Below are positions 22,039-33,900 of a stretch of 64,000 nt of DNA, piece by piece (positions within the stretch are counted from its first letter, which is position 1; every line of letters starts with the position of its first letter). The DNA is taken from positions 14,072,872-14,136,871 of the forward strand of contig NC_133474.1 of the NCBI RefSeq assembly GCF_025370935.1, in the 5' to 3' direction. The position numbers were made by a program, and so were the translations under genes. The DNA is from Choristoneura fumiferana (taxonomy: Eukaryota > Arthropoda > Insecta > Lepidoptera > Tortricidae). The notes beneath the pieces are model-generated. The model ran no database searches. It had not been told where the DNA came from and saw nothing but the letters and a program-made list of their open reading frames with translations.

Positions 22039-23717
22039 CTTACGCTCAATACGAATAGCAAAAGTTTTTCTTTTCTTTTTTTTGTAGTGACTAGGTGACG
22101 CCACAGAATACGCTTTAATTGCTAGCATATTTAGACAACAGACTGAACAGACTCAAACTTCAAAACTATTAATAATAAATAATTAACTCATCCTTCATAT
22201 AATTGAATAAATAAATTCATGTTCGTAATCATTACCTACTTGTGTTTCACCAAGTTTCACGAAATTAAATCGTGTTTTTTAAATATTTTTGCACAGTTGT
22301 CTTTTTAGGTTATTTCTACGCCTTAAAATTGTCTATACATCACTGTCATACAATACAATCACTGAAAATGGCGATATTTCTCCATACACAAACACCGTTT
22401 TTGGCTGTTAAGGGATTTCCAAAGTACATAAAAAAACTGTAATCCCCTAGAGATTAATGAGGAGCTTTAGTCCCGATATGCAGAGACTAAATTAACATTT
22501 TAAGAGCATGAGAAGTGAAAAATATATTTTTGCTGATCCTAAACAAATGGCAAATAGAGATAACGAGATCCTCGTTAATTTAGCAGACTTGAACGATTTT
22601 TTTCACTTTCCCCGTCGCAGATCGCTTACGAACGTGACTTTTACTTGTTTAAGAGACTTTTCCATCGCCTTTTTCAAGAAATGAAAGATATTTTTCTTTT
22701 AATATTATTCGATTCCTATATTTTTTTTTTGGATCATGTACTCGTAGTGTACCTTATATATTATCATATATTATTCGCGAAATAATTTTAGTGAAAACAT
22801 CAAAAATTCTAAAATTTAGCTCTAACTTTGTTTTTTTTTTTATACAGGTAATAGGTTTGCATTGATTTCAATCAGTAAAGCTAATTTGTTAATTTCATTC
22901 CAACTTAATAAATTACTACTTATATTATATTCTCTGTCTATCTAAGGTTAAGTTTAATTCGAATTCAAATGGTTTTTTTTTTCAAGTGCAATCTAATTAA
23001 GAAGCAATGCTTATTAAAATTTAGCCTTTACTCATAAAACTCAGTTGATAAAATTTAGTACTTCGATGTGACATTTTGGGCATAAACCGAATTTAAACTA
23101 TTTAGTTCCCTGCTGGAGTCTAGATCGCCACCACTTACCTTCTAATAAAATGTAAGACACAAAAACAAGACTTAAAACAAAAACACAACCTTCACCCGAT
23201 AGTTTACAAGTACCTACGACAAAAATTAAACTGGGTAAGTACCTAATTGATTTGATTGGTTCCGTGCGATCGCTCGTACGCGCTGCGGTCACACGTTACG
23301 TAGCTTGCGCTGCCGGCTTTACACTACGCTGACACGGACCTTCACAGCTTTTATATACCGCGTATACAGCCAGTGTGCGGTACGAAATTCCATCAGAAAG
23401 ATTAGCTGCGCACATGAACCGACAGGCTGAATTTTAGGATTATACGTGACCGCACTAAATCTGATAACATGGACGTGTGGATAGGGGTGCATTTCAGTAT
23501 AGCGCGTGGGAATAGTAGATTGTTCAACAAGGGAGGAAAAGAACCAATATCACACGAGATAACTTGGCATGTGCCAATATTTCGAGTGGGATATTGGTCT
23601 TTTTCCCGAGTTATTAAACACTGCTTTTCATTTCGACTAAGTACAAGAAAAGTAAAAAATATACATATGTATGTATGTAAGTATATGAGAAAAAAATTAT
23701 GTATAAAAAAAACAAAT
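22039..23717. other. Intergenic, mostly featureless; candidate promoter inside
   Basis: AT-rich with poly-A/T runs. The only notable part is a GC-richer patch at 23260-23380 discussed as a candidate minus-strand promoter. Frames at 23402-23791 and 23469-23723 show no family motif. Confidence 0.45.
23243..23357 (-). promoter_or_regulatory. Candidate TATA promoter and leader exon, possibly for Ddc
   Basis: On the minus strand TATATAAAAG lies at 23357-23348 and an initiator-like TCAG has its A at 23330, 27 bp downstream, within a GC-richer patch in an otherwise AT-rich region. A possible donor AATTAG|GTACTT follows at 23243, giving a putative 88-nt non-coding exon. Ddc (minus strand, first coding exon 13154-13238 beginning at an acceptor) needs such an exon, and this would imply a 10-kb first intron. 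The link to Ddc is inference only. Confidence 0.35.
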
Positions 23718-23915
23718 TTATAATTTAAAAAACCCCCGACACAAAAAAACGCCAGCAAAAATAAAAAAACGTCCAAAAAAAACCCCGACAAAAAAACGCC
23801 GCCAAAAATGACAACTAAAAAGTAAAATATAATTATGTACTACCTAGCTGTTGCCCGCGACTTCACCTGCGAAGAATTCGTTTATCCCTATCCCGCGGGG
23901 ACTGCTGATTTCCCG
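23718..23915. repeat. AT-rich repeat with ACGCC words and GTTGCCCGCGACTTC end; paralogue of 5855-6055
   Basis: Same order of words as the copy at 5855: AACCCCCGACAC, ACGCCAGCAAAAATAAAA, CCCCGACAAAA, TGACAACTAAAAAGTAAAA, then TACCTAGCTGTTGCCCGCG and TATCCCGCGGGGACT. Confidence 0.6.
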
Positions 23916-24109
23916 CAAAATTAGCCTAAGTTAATTTAGTATGAGTACCTACCTATATAATATTAATTTAATGATTAACGTTTGGGTCGAGCTGTAAGTA
24001 GGTACTATTAGTTATTCTGTGGCTGTAGTTCCCACGCAGGCCGACTCCAGATTTGAAATCCTCACAAGATGACGTAGGTACCTACCTAAACTTGCGATCA
24101 GACCCGTAC

Positions 24110-24275
24110 TTAACACGATCATGGCACAAATGGATCCTGAATCCAAAAAAAACCCTAAAAAAAAGTGGGAACATAAAACGACCACCAAAAACATTTTCGA
24201 ACACCAGGCTGACCAAATAAAATAACTTATCAAACAAAAAGAGCACCAAAAAAAATGTCTGATAATCAGATTAAC
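24110..24275. repeat. Degenerate array of ACCAAA words
   Basis: Words such as GACCACCAAAAACA, GAACACCAGGCTGACCAAA, ATCAAACAAAAAGA and GCACCAAAAAAAATG follow each other at roughly 14-17-bp steps with poor conservation between them. A short stretch at 30915-30960 shares GAACACCAGGCTG. The minus-strand 89-codon frame here is a by-product. Confidence 0.4.
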
Positions 24276-27200
24276 AGCCAAGTACTCGTATTTGTGTACT
24301 TAAATAAATTTATTGATGTTTGGTATTAGGAGATGTTTATTTTTTTTTCTACTATCACTAAATCGTAGTGAACCAATTAATGCGCGTCCGGATTTTTTTT
24401 TGTAATTAATCCTGGTGTTCCGATATATGTATACATATTTTCTGGTAATTTTATTTGCTCCTACTTAGTTCAATTCAAGGTCGATTAACCTTTTTACTTA
24501 ATACGGCCAAAATTAATTATTTTAGGGTGTTTGAGTTGGTATAAGGGCGGTGCATACACGATAATATACCTTACCTAGTGCCATCCACGAAGACGCCTGA
24601 TTTTGTCAAAATTAGACATTAATGACATTGTAATAACAACCACGGCACGCGTCATCGTGAATGACTCTACCTATATAATCGTTACTAGGTATAGAAGACT
24701 AAATAAAACATTTTGACATGAAACTAATTGGTAACTCTTTATAAATATTGGAATACCTGCTAAATTCATTGTTTCGATTCCTATCTAACTAGATTATTAC
24801 AGATTTGTCCAGTTGGAGACTCTTTGTTCCTGAGGGTCACACACCTATCTAGTTGCCTGCTTTGGCAGGTAGGTTCCTATTTAATGATAAAACAACATGG
24901 AAATATAACAAAAGAATGCTAATTAATATTGCACACTGCGGATAAAAGATTGACTCTATTGATTTGATTGACATCTGCTCGTCACATTTTGCAAAAGATT
25001 GCTTTTCATTTGAATTCTGCATTTGCAGAGACTTTAATTCTTGAGGTGTCCTAATTTACTTAATTCTTGATTGATTGATTCTTAATTCTTGAGGAGTCGT
25101 AACGGCTACGGAACCCTATCTTGGGCATGTCTGACCGTTCTATAGCCGGTTTTATAAACATGTCAAAGATAGGATAGATTATTAAACGAACTGTTTAATT
25201 AATTAGGTACCATACCTACATGATTTGATATTTTATATCATAGAAAAGAGGAGGAGAGAGGTGGAGATTTCAAGACCGAAACTCGACTATAGCAAAATTG
25301 CAAGACTAGCCTTTGTGAACCCGTATGGGGTGTTAACGACCACGAGGCCAAGAAACTTACGCATGCACATCTTATTACATAAATATTCCAACGGCTCCTA
25401 CCTACCTAACCCTCCTAATGCTCCTTAGAACTTAGAATAGACGTGTAGTACCTACGAGTAGGTAACATTTGGGTTCCGCTTTGGAAATATTTTTCTTTGC
25501 CTTACCTCAAAAATGACAACTTTTAACATTTAAGTTTAAATGTTTATTTTATCGTTTCCCGTTTCATTATTGCTTACGTACCTAACTTAAGACACAGAAT
25601 AAGTAATAGTACAAGTACCTACTTAAGAGAAGTTTCTTCGTTCCATTCTCCATAGCCCCGGTCTCATTTGAAAACTAGGCAACAGAAATAGATCAAATTT
25701 TGTAAGTATGCACTAGATGTAATTATCTATGCCTGTGGTTTTTCAGATTTTCATATAAATGTGTAATATCAGAATTACAGGAGCTCAAAAGTCGACAAAA
25801 AAAAGATGTTAACTTTGCACGAGAATTACAGCCTAATAAAGCATTTTTACCAAAATCGAAAAAACCACAGGAATATAAAATATAATGAATATCTTGATTG
25901 TAAAATATCATTGATTTCTGTGCTATACTTTTCGTATATAATATGAGGACAACGAAACCCAAAATTCAACCGCCGAAATCTTGAAAAGCCTACTGCTATC
26001 TCGATATAAATTACGGACGTCGTTGCGGAAGGCATGGGGGAGCATGGGGGGGACGGCTGCGAGCGCTTATATCACGAGCGATAAAGACAGCAATATCCCA
26101 AACGAATACCTAACGCGGCCACGCGGCCGGCAGGGAAACTTCTCTTAAGAAACGCTTTTATCCGATCATATAGCAACTAGATACTGACATTGAAACTTGA
26201 AGCTAAACTAATTTTAAAGACGTATACCAAATCCAGCTCTCAAGCAGGAAATGAACTAAATTTTCATTGGGTTTAGACCAAAAAATGTTAAAAAAGTTAG
26301 ATTATTTAATTACTTATGTATTATGAATGAAAACGTTTCACGGTACATTCAGACATCGTACAGAAATCGTTTATCGCTAAACCGTGGGAATTGTGCAATT
26401 TTCCGTGATAAAAACTATCCCCGGGACTCAAACTATTGGTATATCGAATTTTATCTAAATCGGTTCAGCTGTTTAGACGAGAAGAGGTAACAAACAAACA
26501 GACTTGTAAGTGTAACTTTCGCGTTTGCAATATTTATTAAATGGGTTTTATGATTTAATTTTTGTCAAGGCAAATAGAGGTTTTCGAAATCTCACATCAC
26601 AATGATAGAGCCCTGTACCACATACCACACATTAGATACTTACTATTAACTAGCACAAGATTAAAGATTACAAAGAACTCTCAATTTTGTAACCTATACA
26701 GTACCTACCTACATACCTTTTCACAGTACCTAGGCTGCTACACAATCTACTTCATCCATTTTCATAGAAATGTGTATCTTTGAAGAGGATAAAGGTGGTG
26801 TGGTGTGAGGGCCCGCCCAAACCCCACTGCCCCAGTGCTAGCCAGGCCGCGCGGGAATTGAATCAATTCCCTTTAAGCCTCGCCATCTTGAGGGAATCCG
26901 TCTCGAAAAGTGCTCAATAAAAGGCATTAAATGTTACCATACTATTCATTCAATGTCGCACTTTTTCCAATTTAAGAGCGCCTATAAAAGTAGTATTTTA
27001 TTGAGATGTACCTAGTGGGTATTTTTTTTAACACTTCTGTAGGTACTCTCTATTAAAAGTATACGTCGACAAAAAGCATAAGTAGAAGTAGAGGAAGGAA
27101 CTACTGCGAATAATCGTTGGTTATAGTTGGTATGGAAGGGGAGCAATTATTCTCCAGAACTGTTGAAAACTGATTTTAAAAATTGAAATATTCTGAGTTA

Positions 27201-27424
27201 AGAAATAACTGAAATTTTGTTTCACTTTTAGCTTTTACCACGACTCCGTCTGAGTCCGTCTGTGCAGAATTCATTTATGTATCGCCATCCCGCGACCCAC
27301 TGTAGAACCTTTTCGTAGAAAAAGTCATAGTGACATCAGATTGCTTGACAACCTACTGCGTGAACGTTCTACGGTGGGTCAGGAATCTAACGGTTCGAGT
27401 TTACTATGTAATTTTCCGGGATAA
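24276..27424. other. Intergenic, no gene seen
   Basis: Mostly AT-rich. A diverged end of the 21343-type element, reversed, is at about 25085-25150 (CGGCTACGGAACCCTATCTTGGGC). A GC-rich patch lies at 26015-26130. The short frames show no recognisable protein features. Confidence 0.45.
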
Positions 27425-27426
27425 AT

Positions 27427-27688
27427 ATGTGTATATCTCATACGGTTCACTAATATGTTGCATAAAATCATAGCTCATACATAATTTCGTTTCTCATAAC
27501 AACCTTGAGCAGAATCATCATATCACCGAATTACTTTTCGCATATAGTTTTTCTCATATTATCATTTCTTATAATTTTGTAAAGCAGAATATTAACATCA
27601 CATAATATCGATTAGAATAATATTTATATGTTCGAATAGTTGCTACGCAAAAAGACATATCTCATAATATTACACTGCATAAGGATAA
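27427..27688. repeat. Degenerate array of CTCATA/GCATA words
   Basis: ATCTCATAC, GCTCATACATAA, TTTCTCATAAC, TTTCTCATATT, CATATCTCATAATA and TTGCATAAAATC, TTCGCATATAG, CTGCATAAGG recur across 260 bp with loose spacing, mixed with GCAGAAT. It resembles in style the CCGAA array at 4415. As there, a GCTCGCTTCGCTCGCTCG stretch follows (27748-27770). Confidence 0.5.
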
Positions 27689-28017
27689 TAAAAGCGATTT
27701 ATTGGCAGCACAGTAAGATTCTGACGCTTCGCCGGCCCCTGCCGCGGCACGCTCGCTTCGCTCGCTCGGCTCGCGCGATGTTGTGTTCGCAGTTCTAACC
27801 TAAGCCAACCTACTATATAGCTTCTGTTCTGTTCTGGCGCTTTGCCAACTGCCGTTACAGCACGCTTACTTTGCTGGCCTTACTTTAACCTTAATTCATT
27901 CTTATGGTAGCTGTTAGTTCCCTTAACTATGTCAATACGCCATGTTAAAGTCAGCGCTATTTAAAATTAGGAAAAGGGTAAACAATCTTGACAAGTCTTT
28001 TTGTTGAAAAACGTTTT

Positions 28018-28660
28018 TAAAAAAACCGGCCAAGAGCGTGTCGGACACGCCCAAAATAGGGTTCCGTAACCCTTACGAAAAAATTAAGTAATATTTTTCT
28101 AAGGATTTCGTATTTTATATGGAAGTTTAGGTATATTTTATACCTTAGGCTGCTATTTACTCTTAAACTACTAATAATTCTCAAGCAAACTTAGCCGTTA
28201 TAGTTTTCCTTGAAAGTTTGATATATTTACTACCATCCTGAATTTTTTCAAATTTTTCCACCAACCGGTTTAGATTTTAGAAGGGGGGGGGGCGCTCGAT
28301 TTTCATGAACTGCACTTTAAAGTTGAATATTTCGCAAACAAATCACTGAATCGAAAAATCGTCTTAGCAAACCCCTAATGGTTTTAAAATACCTATCCAA
28401 CGGTACCCCACACTATAGGGTTGGATGAGAAAAAAAAATCACCCCCACTTTACGTCTATGGGAGGCACCCTAAAAAAAAATTTCTAGAATTTTTTATTGT
28501 ACCATTTTGTCGGCATAGTATACGTTTATATTCGTGCAAAATAACAGCTTTCTAGCGTTGATAGTCGCTGAGCAAAGCCGCGGATGGACGGACAGACAGA
28601 CAGACATGGCGAAACTATAAGGGTTCCGTTTTTGCCATTTTGGCTCCGGAACCCTAAAAA
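28018..28660 (+). mobile_element. Dispersed element, second full copy of the 21343 type
   Basis: Begins AACCGGCCAAGAGCGTGTCGG and ends GGCTCCGGAACCCTAAAAA, parallel to 21343-22038 along its whole length apart from small indels, a shorter CAGA array and a shorter interior. Non-coding. Confidence 0.7.
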
Positions 28661-29440
28661 ACAGTAACCTATTACTTATGATACCAAATTTTTTTAACAA
28701 AAAATAGAACCGACTACAAAAAACCATGAAAATAATTTTCTACCAATCTGAAGTCGGTGCCTCAGCACGAGCCAACAGGAGTGGACCTATAATCGTCTAC
28801 CTCACTAACAATAGTTTAATGTCAACTGCTCGTCACCTTTTACGAAAAAATGCTTTTTCCGATGCAGAGACGTTCATTATTGAGGAGTTCTGGTGCTTCA
28901 TCACATTACCCGTTCCCTTTCACCCTGTGCTTTCACCATATGAATAACGATGAGCTTAAATTGCTTAGCAACTGCGTTAAAGTAATTGAATTTCAACCCG
29001 TGAAGTGCTACTTGTTATTGAGTAGTCGCTCCATTGGTCAAATTTGGTCTTCATCATCAGTTCCACTTCACCAAATGATGATTTTCAAGAGCAAATGCAC
29101 GAGCTACTCCTAAATATATCGAAATTATCATAGGCAATCCTACAATATTTGAAGAGTTCCCTCGATTTCCCTAGGATCCAATCATCAGATCCTGATTTGG
29201 ATTCCTTATGGGACCTAATTGAAAGCATTCCTAGACGAACGAAAAAAAAAATTCTATTCGGTTCATAAATGACGGAGTTCTGAGTTAACAAACATAAAAA
29301 AGAAATACAACCGAAATGATAAGCATGTAAATAAATGATCATGTCCTTGCTAATTGTTACATATCGGCTGTGACTTATTTTTCAAGTTTTTTTTTTTTCA
29401 ATAAAAAGACGTCAAGATCGCTAACCTTCTTTCTTATGCT
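28661..29440. repeat. Diverged dispersed-repeat sequence (AAGTCGGTGCCTCAGCACG block)
   Basis: The region around 28700-28950 carries GAACCGACTACAAAAAACC and AAGTCGGTGCCTCAGCACGA, words I associate with common lepidopteran repeats. 29263-29325 (TTCATAAATGACGGAGTTCTG) matches 12390-12450 in the Ddc intron. No coding evidence. Confidence 0.4.
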
Positions 29441-29830
29441 AAATAAATTTAAAAAATCAAAAACCCGACTGCCTTAAAAAATACTAAAAAGAAGAAAACA
29501 AGTCTAGTGGGCTAGAACTTTGTTAAGTAGCTAACTTAAAGTTCAACAGTCGGGACCCATTAGGTAAGAATTTTTGAGCTTCACGATTTAAATGGGTCCC
29601 GACTTGTTGACTTGTTGGGGAACTTTAAGTTATATAGCTACTTAACAAAGTTCTAGCCCACTAGACTTGTTTTCTTCTTTTAAGTATTTTTAAGGCATTT
29701 TTGTTTTTTTAAATTTATTGTTTTATTTCACACTTTTCTGTGAAATGGTATATTAAAACGGTTATAACCTATATATTTTTAGAATGGGCTAATTATTAGC
29801 TTTCATTTGATACCCCACTCGATAGGTTTG
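29441..29830. mobile_element. Hairpin element of the CCCGACTGCC family, copy 1
   Basis: Long inverted arms: AAAAACCCGACTGCC...CAAGTCTAGTGGGCTAGAAC...TTCAACAGTCGGGACCC (29458-29560) and the inverse at 29595-29705. The tail TAGAATGGGCTAATTATTAGC plus TTTCATTTGATACCC continues to about 29830 as in the copies at 33901 and 45650. No coding capacity. Confidence 0.7.
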
Positions 29831-30671
29831 AATAAAAATCATTTTTTGAAAACTTACAATTTGGCGCCAAAAATCCTTTTTTTATTATTCTACTGGATGG
29901 CAAACGAGCATAGACAGTTGAAATTTTTACAGATTATGTATTACTGTGGCCGCTATAACAACAAATACCTACTAAAAACAGTTTTTTTTTTTTACTTTTT
30001 AGTTATTTTTATTCACTTATAAGTAATAAAAGCTTGTTTTTTAAGTTTATTTTTTATTTTTGTCTAATGAATATAGATGTATGTGTGTGTTGTTTGTATA
30101 GATGGTACCGATCCCTTCGTGCGCGAGTCCGACTCGCACTTGGCCGGTTTTTAAAAATTTTGCGCGTGCGAAGCCGGGTCGGGTCGCTAGATAATAATAT
30201 ACTTACATGGTAACCACTTCATTGAATAATTATCCTGTAATACCTACTAATCACGATTGAAATATATAAAGCTAAAGTTAATATTTTAATCGATATTTCT
30301 GACCCTATTCTGGACAAAAGGAGAGGGCTTTAGATGTGTAATTACCATCATGACGCGAGAACACTCTCTGCTTTTGACTTCACAAGAGGCAGTGCGGAAG
30401 TCAGGGTGTGGGGAGGGGGTAAATGGACCGGCGGTTGCTATGGCGACGGGGGTGGTTACAGGCTACAGCCTCGCAGCAATTGCAACAAGTGGGGTACCGT
30501 GATAAATGCCAAATGCAGAATGATTTATCTCTTACTGGGCTTTGCCCGCGGCTTTGCTCGCGTGATCGATTAGATCTGGCAGTTGAATTAAAACTGCAGT
30601 AATTTACTATATTCCCATGGAAAGAAAAACCAACCAACCAACTTCATAAATAAATAAAATAAATAAATATC
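29831..30671. other. Intergenic with repeat fragments
   Basis: A reversed short copy of the GTGCGAGTCGGACTCGCGC-type element start is at about 30100-30160. A small end of the GCGAAGCCG-type repeat is at 30165-30195. Otherwise no gene; the frames at 30334-30637 are low-complexity. Confidence 0.4.
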
Positions 30672-30918
30672 ACGGGACAATTCACACTAATTGACCTAGT
30701 CCCAAAGTAAAGCTTAGCAAAGCTTGTGGTATGGGCAACGGATAAATATAATTATATAGATATAGATACATACTTAAATACATATTAAACACCCAAGACC
30801 CGAGAACAAACATTCGTATTTTTCATATAAATATCTGCCCCGACACGGGAATCGAACCCGGGACCTCAAGCTTCGTCGACCTCGTCGTACCTCTACATCC
30901 CAACCATGTGGGAAGATC
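30672..30918 (-). mobile_element. tRNA-derived SINE, second family, copy 1
   Basis: On the minus strand a tRNA-like head with B-box GGTTCGATTCCCG (about 30850-30862) is followed by a body with TTAAGTATGTA and, at the other end, TAGGTCAATTAGTGTGAAT. The same layout occurs at 60770-61030. The head is degenerate (anticodon arm does not pair well), so not a functional tRNA. Confidence 0.65.
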
Positions 30919-31219
30919 AAACAATTTTCAGAACACCAGGCTGGGTAACCAAAAAAAAGGAAAGTCTAAAATCTTAAATTATATTAGTGTATAATTTAGA
31001 CACCTTTATATTGATCACCTCGCAACGAGCAAATTAGTAGGCTTGCGTTGCGATGTGTTGAATTTCTGAAAGTACCTAACTATTATTAGAGTCGTGCCAA
31101 GTTGCAAAATGTCTAAACTACTCTAAACAGAGGCCCTATATTGTCTAACGTTTCTGGCACTCGCGATCAGACAGCTTTTGTATGCAAACAATCAAAAGTC
31201 AATAATTAGGTTTATGTAA

Positions 31220-31526
31220 AAAACCGGACAAGTGCGAGACGTACTCGCGCACGAAGGGTTCCGTAGGTACCATCTATACAACATTCATTTGACATTAGCA
31301 AAAAATGGCATAAAACAACGTTTGTTGTATGGGAGCCCCCCTTAAATATTAATTTTATTCTGTTTTTAGTATTTGTTGTTATTGCGGCTACAGTTATACA
31401 TAATCCGTGTAAATTTCAACTGTATATCACAGTTCATGAGATGGACGGACGGACGGACGGACAGCGAAGTCTTAGGAATAGGGTTTCCGTTTTTACCCTT
31501 TGGGTACGGAACCCTAAAACCAAAAA
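31220..31526 (+). mobile_element. Short version of the GTGCGAG...GGTTCCGTA element
   Basis: Starts AACCGGACAAGTGCGAGACG, then CGCACGAAGGGTTCCGTAGG, a GGACGGACGGACGGACGGAC array at 31443-31462, and ends GGGTACGGAACCCTAAAA. The inverted GGTTCCGTA/TACGGAACC ends match the longer copies at 21343 and 28018 although the interior differs. Confidence 0.62.
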
Positions 31527-31672
31527 GGTTAGGGTTTTTTTATGGAATAGGAGGCAAACGAGCAAACATCGCCTGATGGTAAGCGATTACCTTCGCCCAC
31601 GGACACCTGCAACCTGCAACACCAGAAGAGTCACAAGTGCGTTGCCGATCTTTTAGGATTAGGGTGGTTAAG
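31527..31672 (+). repeat. Dispersed repeat (GGCAAACGAGCAAACATCGCC type)
   Basis: Contains GAGGCAAACGAGCAAACATC, CCTGATGGTAAGCGATTACC, CCACGGACACCTGCAAC and AGTGCGTTGCCGATC. It is a relative of 17052-17310. Confidence 0.55.
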
Positions 31673-32195
31673 GATTGTCTATAAAAAAAAGAAAAAAGTT
31701 TTACTATAGGTCATTTCACTATCATTAGAATGGAATTAAAGTTTTGGTGGTAATTTACATTTACTTATTATTTTATGGTACAAAGTATTTTTAAAAATAT
31801 TACATTTCATTATGTCTGTACAGTACAGATTACACCAGTTACATACCTATACAAGGTGAAGTACACAAATAACTGAAAACCTCAGACACCCCAAAAATAT
31901 TTTTTCTTTTTAAGTGGATTGAATTTATTTTTGAATATCTTCATTATTTCAAACACGACTTTAAAAGATATTGGTATGTTTTGCTAAGTCAGTAATTCTA
32001 CTTCATTTCTACCTCTACATTCATAATTTGTTTCTTTCAGTTGCACTTTGACGTTTTTAGAAGAAAATCACACAGTGACAGCAAACCAGCCAGTAGGTAT
32101 TAAATTATCGAAATACCTAGTATATATGCAACCTCGCTAAAATGTTTAACTAGCGCCTGTTGCAGTTCTGTTGTAACTTTTAGACTGGGCACAAT

Positions 32196-32480
32196 AAAAA
32201 ATTGGCCAAGTGCGAGTCGGACTCTTACATGAAGGGTTCCGTAAACAGTTCAGTAAAAGTTTTTCTTAAAATTCTTATATATAAGTTTTTCTTTGCTGAC
32301 TGTACTTTATGCCCCTGGTTATCAAAGTACTCGTCAAGGCGACAAACGAGCCCAAACTCGATGCGGTCGTGTCATTTATCACAGAGTTCCTATGGATACC
32401 GCCGCTAGCTTTATCATCAGATCAACTCCATGTTATAATAATATTGCATTGTCATCGGATCTAATACATGCGTGTAAAAT
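32196..32480 (+). repeat. Dispersed repeat starting GGCCAAGTGCGAGTCGGAC; paralogue at 40331-40560
   Basis: Blocks shared with 40331-40560 in order: AAGTGCGAGT(C/T)GGACTC, ACATGAA(G/A)GGTTC, AAAAGTTTTTCT, GCTGACTGTACT, CAAAGTACTCGTCAAG, CGACAAACGAG and CGCTAGCTTTATCATCAGAT. Non-coding. Confidence 0.6.
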
Positions 32481-32764
32481 TTCAGCTCAATCGGTTGAAA
32501 AGATCCACTTCAAATTTGTGTTGAAAGGTTCCACCCGAGCAAACATAGTTAGTTACATTACACTGCAAATAAATATAATGCTTGTAGAATAGAATAGAAT
32601 ATAATAGAAGATTTACTTGCATAGAATAAGTAGTTACATCAACTGTCATTAGATGGTAATGAGACAAAAGGTTTCTTATCCTGCTATTTGTACAATTTTC
32701 TTATAAGTACTAGCATGCAAATGTAATAAGTATTGTAATAAGTTTTAGTTAAAAATTACATTTT

Positions 32765-33060
32765 TAAGGCAAGCTTTTTGCCGAATGTACTTTTTGTTGA
32801 CTGTACTTGCATTGTCGTCTAAACTACATATCTGTACCAAATTTCAAGTCAGTGCTATTAACTATTGAGGAGTTCCCTCCTGCAGAGACGAACCTGGCAA
32901 GACCACCAAGATGTCAATACCAGATTATTGTATTGTCATCAAATTTACATACTTAAGTATGCCAAATTTCAAGTTGATCGGACCACTGGAAGTGGGTCAA
33001 ATGAAGCTTCCAAGATTTGCCCAAACAAACAATAAATAAAAAAATAAACAAACAGGGCAA
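32765..33060 (+). repeat. Dispersed repeat, paralogue of 15395-15737
   Basis: Same order of conserved blocks (TACTTTTTGTTGACTGTAC, CCAAATTTCAAGTC, ACCAGATTATTGTA, CCAAATTTCAAGTTGATC) as the copy at 15395. Confidence 0.58.
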
Positions 33061-33322
33061 GCTAAAGAAAAGCTTCTAAAAATATCGCCGAAATGTAAGC
33101 ACTTGTGCAAGTATTTCGAATAAAAAACAATTCTCATCCTCCTTGGTTCTGGCTGTTTGCTTCTGAAACCATTGCCCGCACCGCGCCGCGCGCGGCTCAA
33201 AAAAAAATAGCTGTCAGCGCGGTCCATTCGCGGGAAATTCGGCGGACTTCGTACCTATGTTGTGTATTAAATAATAAGAAGCTCGACTAGTGTGAATAAA
33301 TTTTAAACTGTATTATAAACCT

Positions 33323-33629
33323 TGTCATCATCATCCCAGCCTATATACGTCCCACTGCTGGGCACAGGCCTCCTCTCAGAACAAGAGGGCTTGGGCCATA
33401 GTTCCCACGCGGGCCCAGTGCGGATTGGGAACTTCACACACACCATTGAATTGCTTCGCAGGTCTGCGCAGGTTTCCTCACGATGTTTTCCTTCACCGCA
33501 AAGCTCGTGGTAAATTTCAAATGTAATTCCGCACATGAATTTCGAAAAACTCAGAGGTGCGAGCCGGGGTTTGAACCCACGACCCTCAGCTTGAGAGGCG
33601 ATAGGTCAAACCACTATGCCACCACGGCT
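33323..33629 (-). mobile_element. Abundant lepidopteran SINE-type repeat with tRNA-like end
   Basis: Carries CCCACTGCTGGGCACAGGCC, GAGGGCTTGGGCCATAG, TTCCTCACGATGTTTTCCTT and GTGCGAGCCGGGGTTTGAAC. On the minus strand the right end reads as a tRNA-like head with A-box-like TGGCATAGTGGTTTGACC and B-box GGTTCAAACCC. I recognise the sequence as a very common moth and butterfly repeat. Confidence 0.72.
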
Positions 33630-33900
33630 TTTTAAACGGTATTATAAACCTTGTAAATAGTGTTAAATACTTAGTATGATCTTTTTAGTGTAAAAAAACA
33701 ATAGGTTTTTTCTACTCATTGATTTTAATAAAATTAATATCTTTCTGCGACAAAAGAGAAGAAAGTTATTTTACAATAAATAAATTTCAATGTTTTATTG
33801 TGCATGTTTTACTCGTACATGTTCTCCTGCCCCCTCATGAAGACATGTTGACATGTAAGGAATACACTAGTACTAGAGAAAAAACTCAATACCTATACAA

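Noticed and set aside
21910..22128. Ser/Val/Cys-rich minus-strand frame over the CAGA array
   Set aside because: Produced by the microsatellite in a dispersed element; a similar frame occurs in the other copies.
23402..23791. 129-codon minus-strand frame
   Set aside because: Low-complexity, overlaps the ACGCC-word repeat and has no family features or splice context.
24012..24281. 89-codon minus-strand frame rich in Phe, Ile, Leu that looks like a membrane protein
   Set aside because: It is the translation of an A-rich word array; hydrophobic residues come from poly-T codons.
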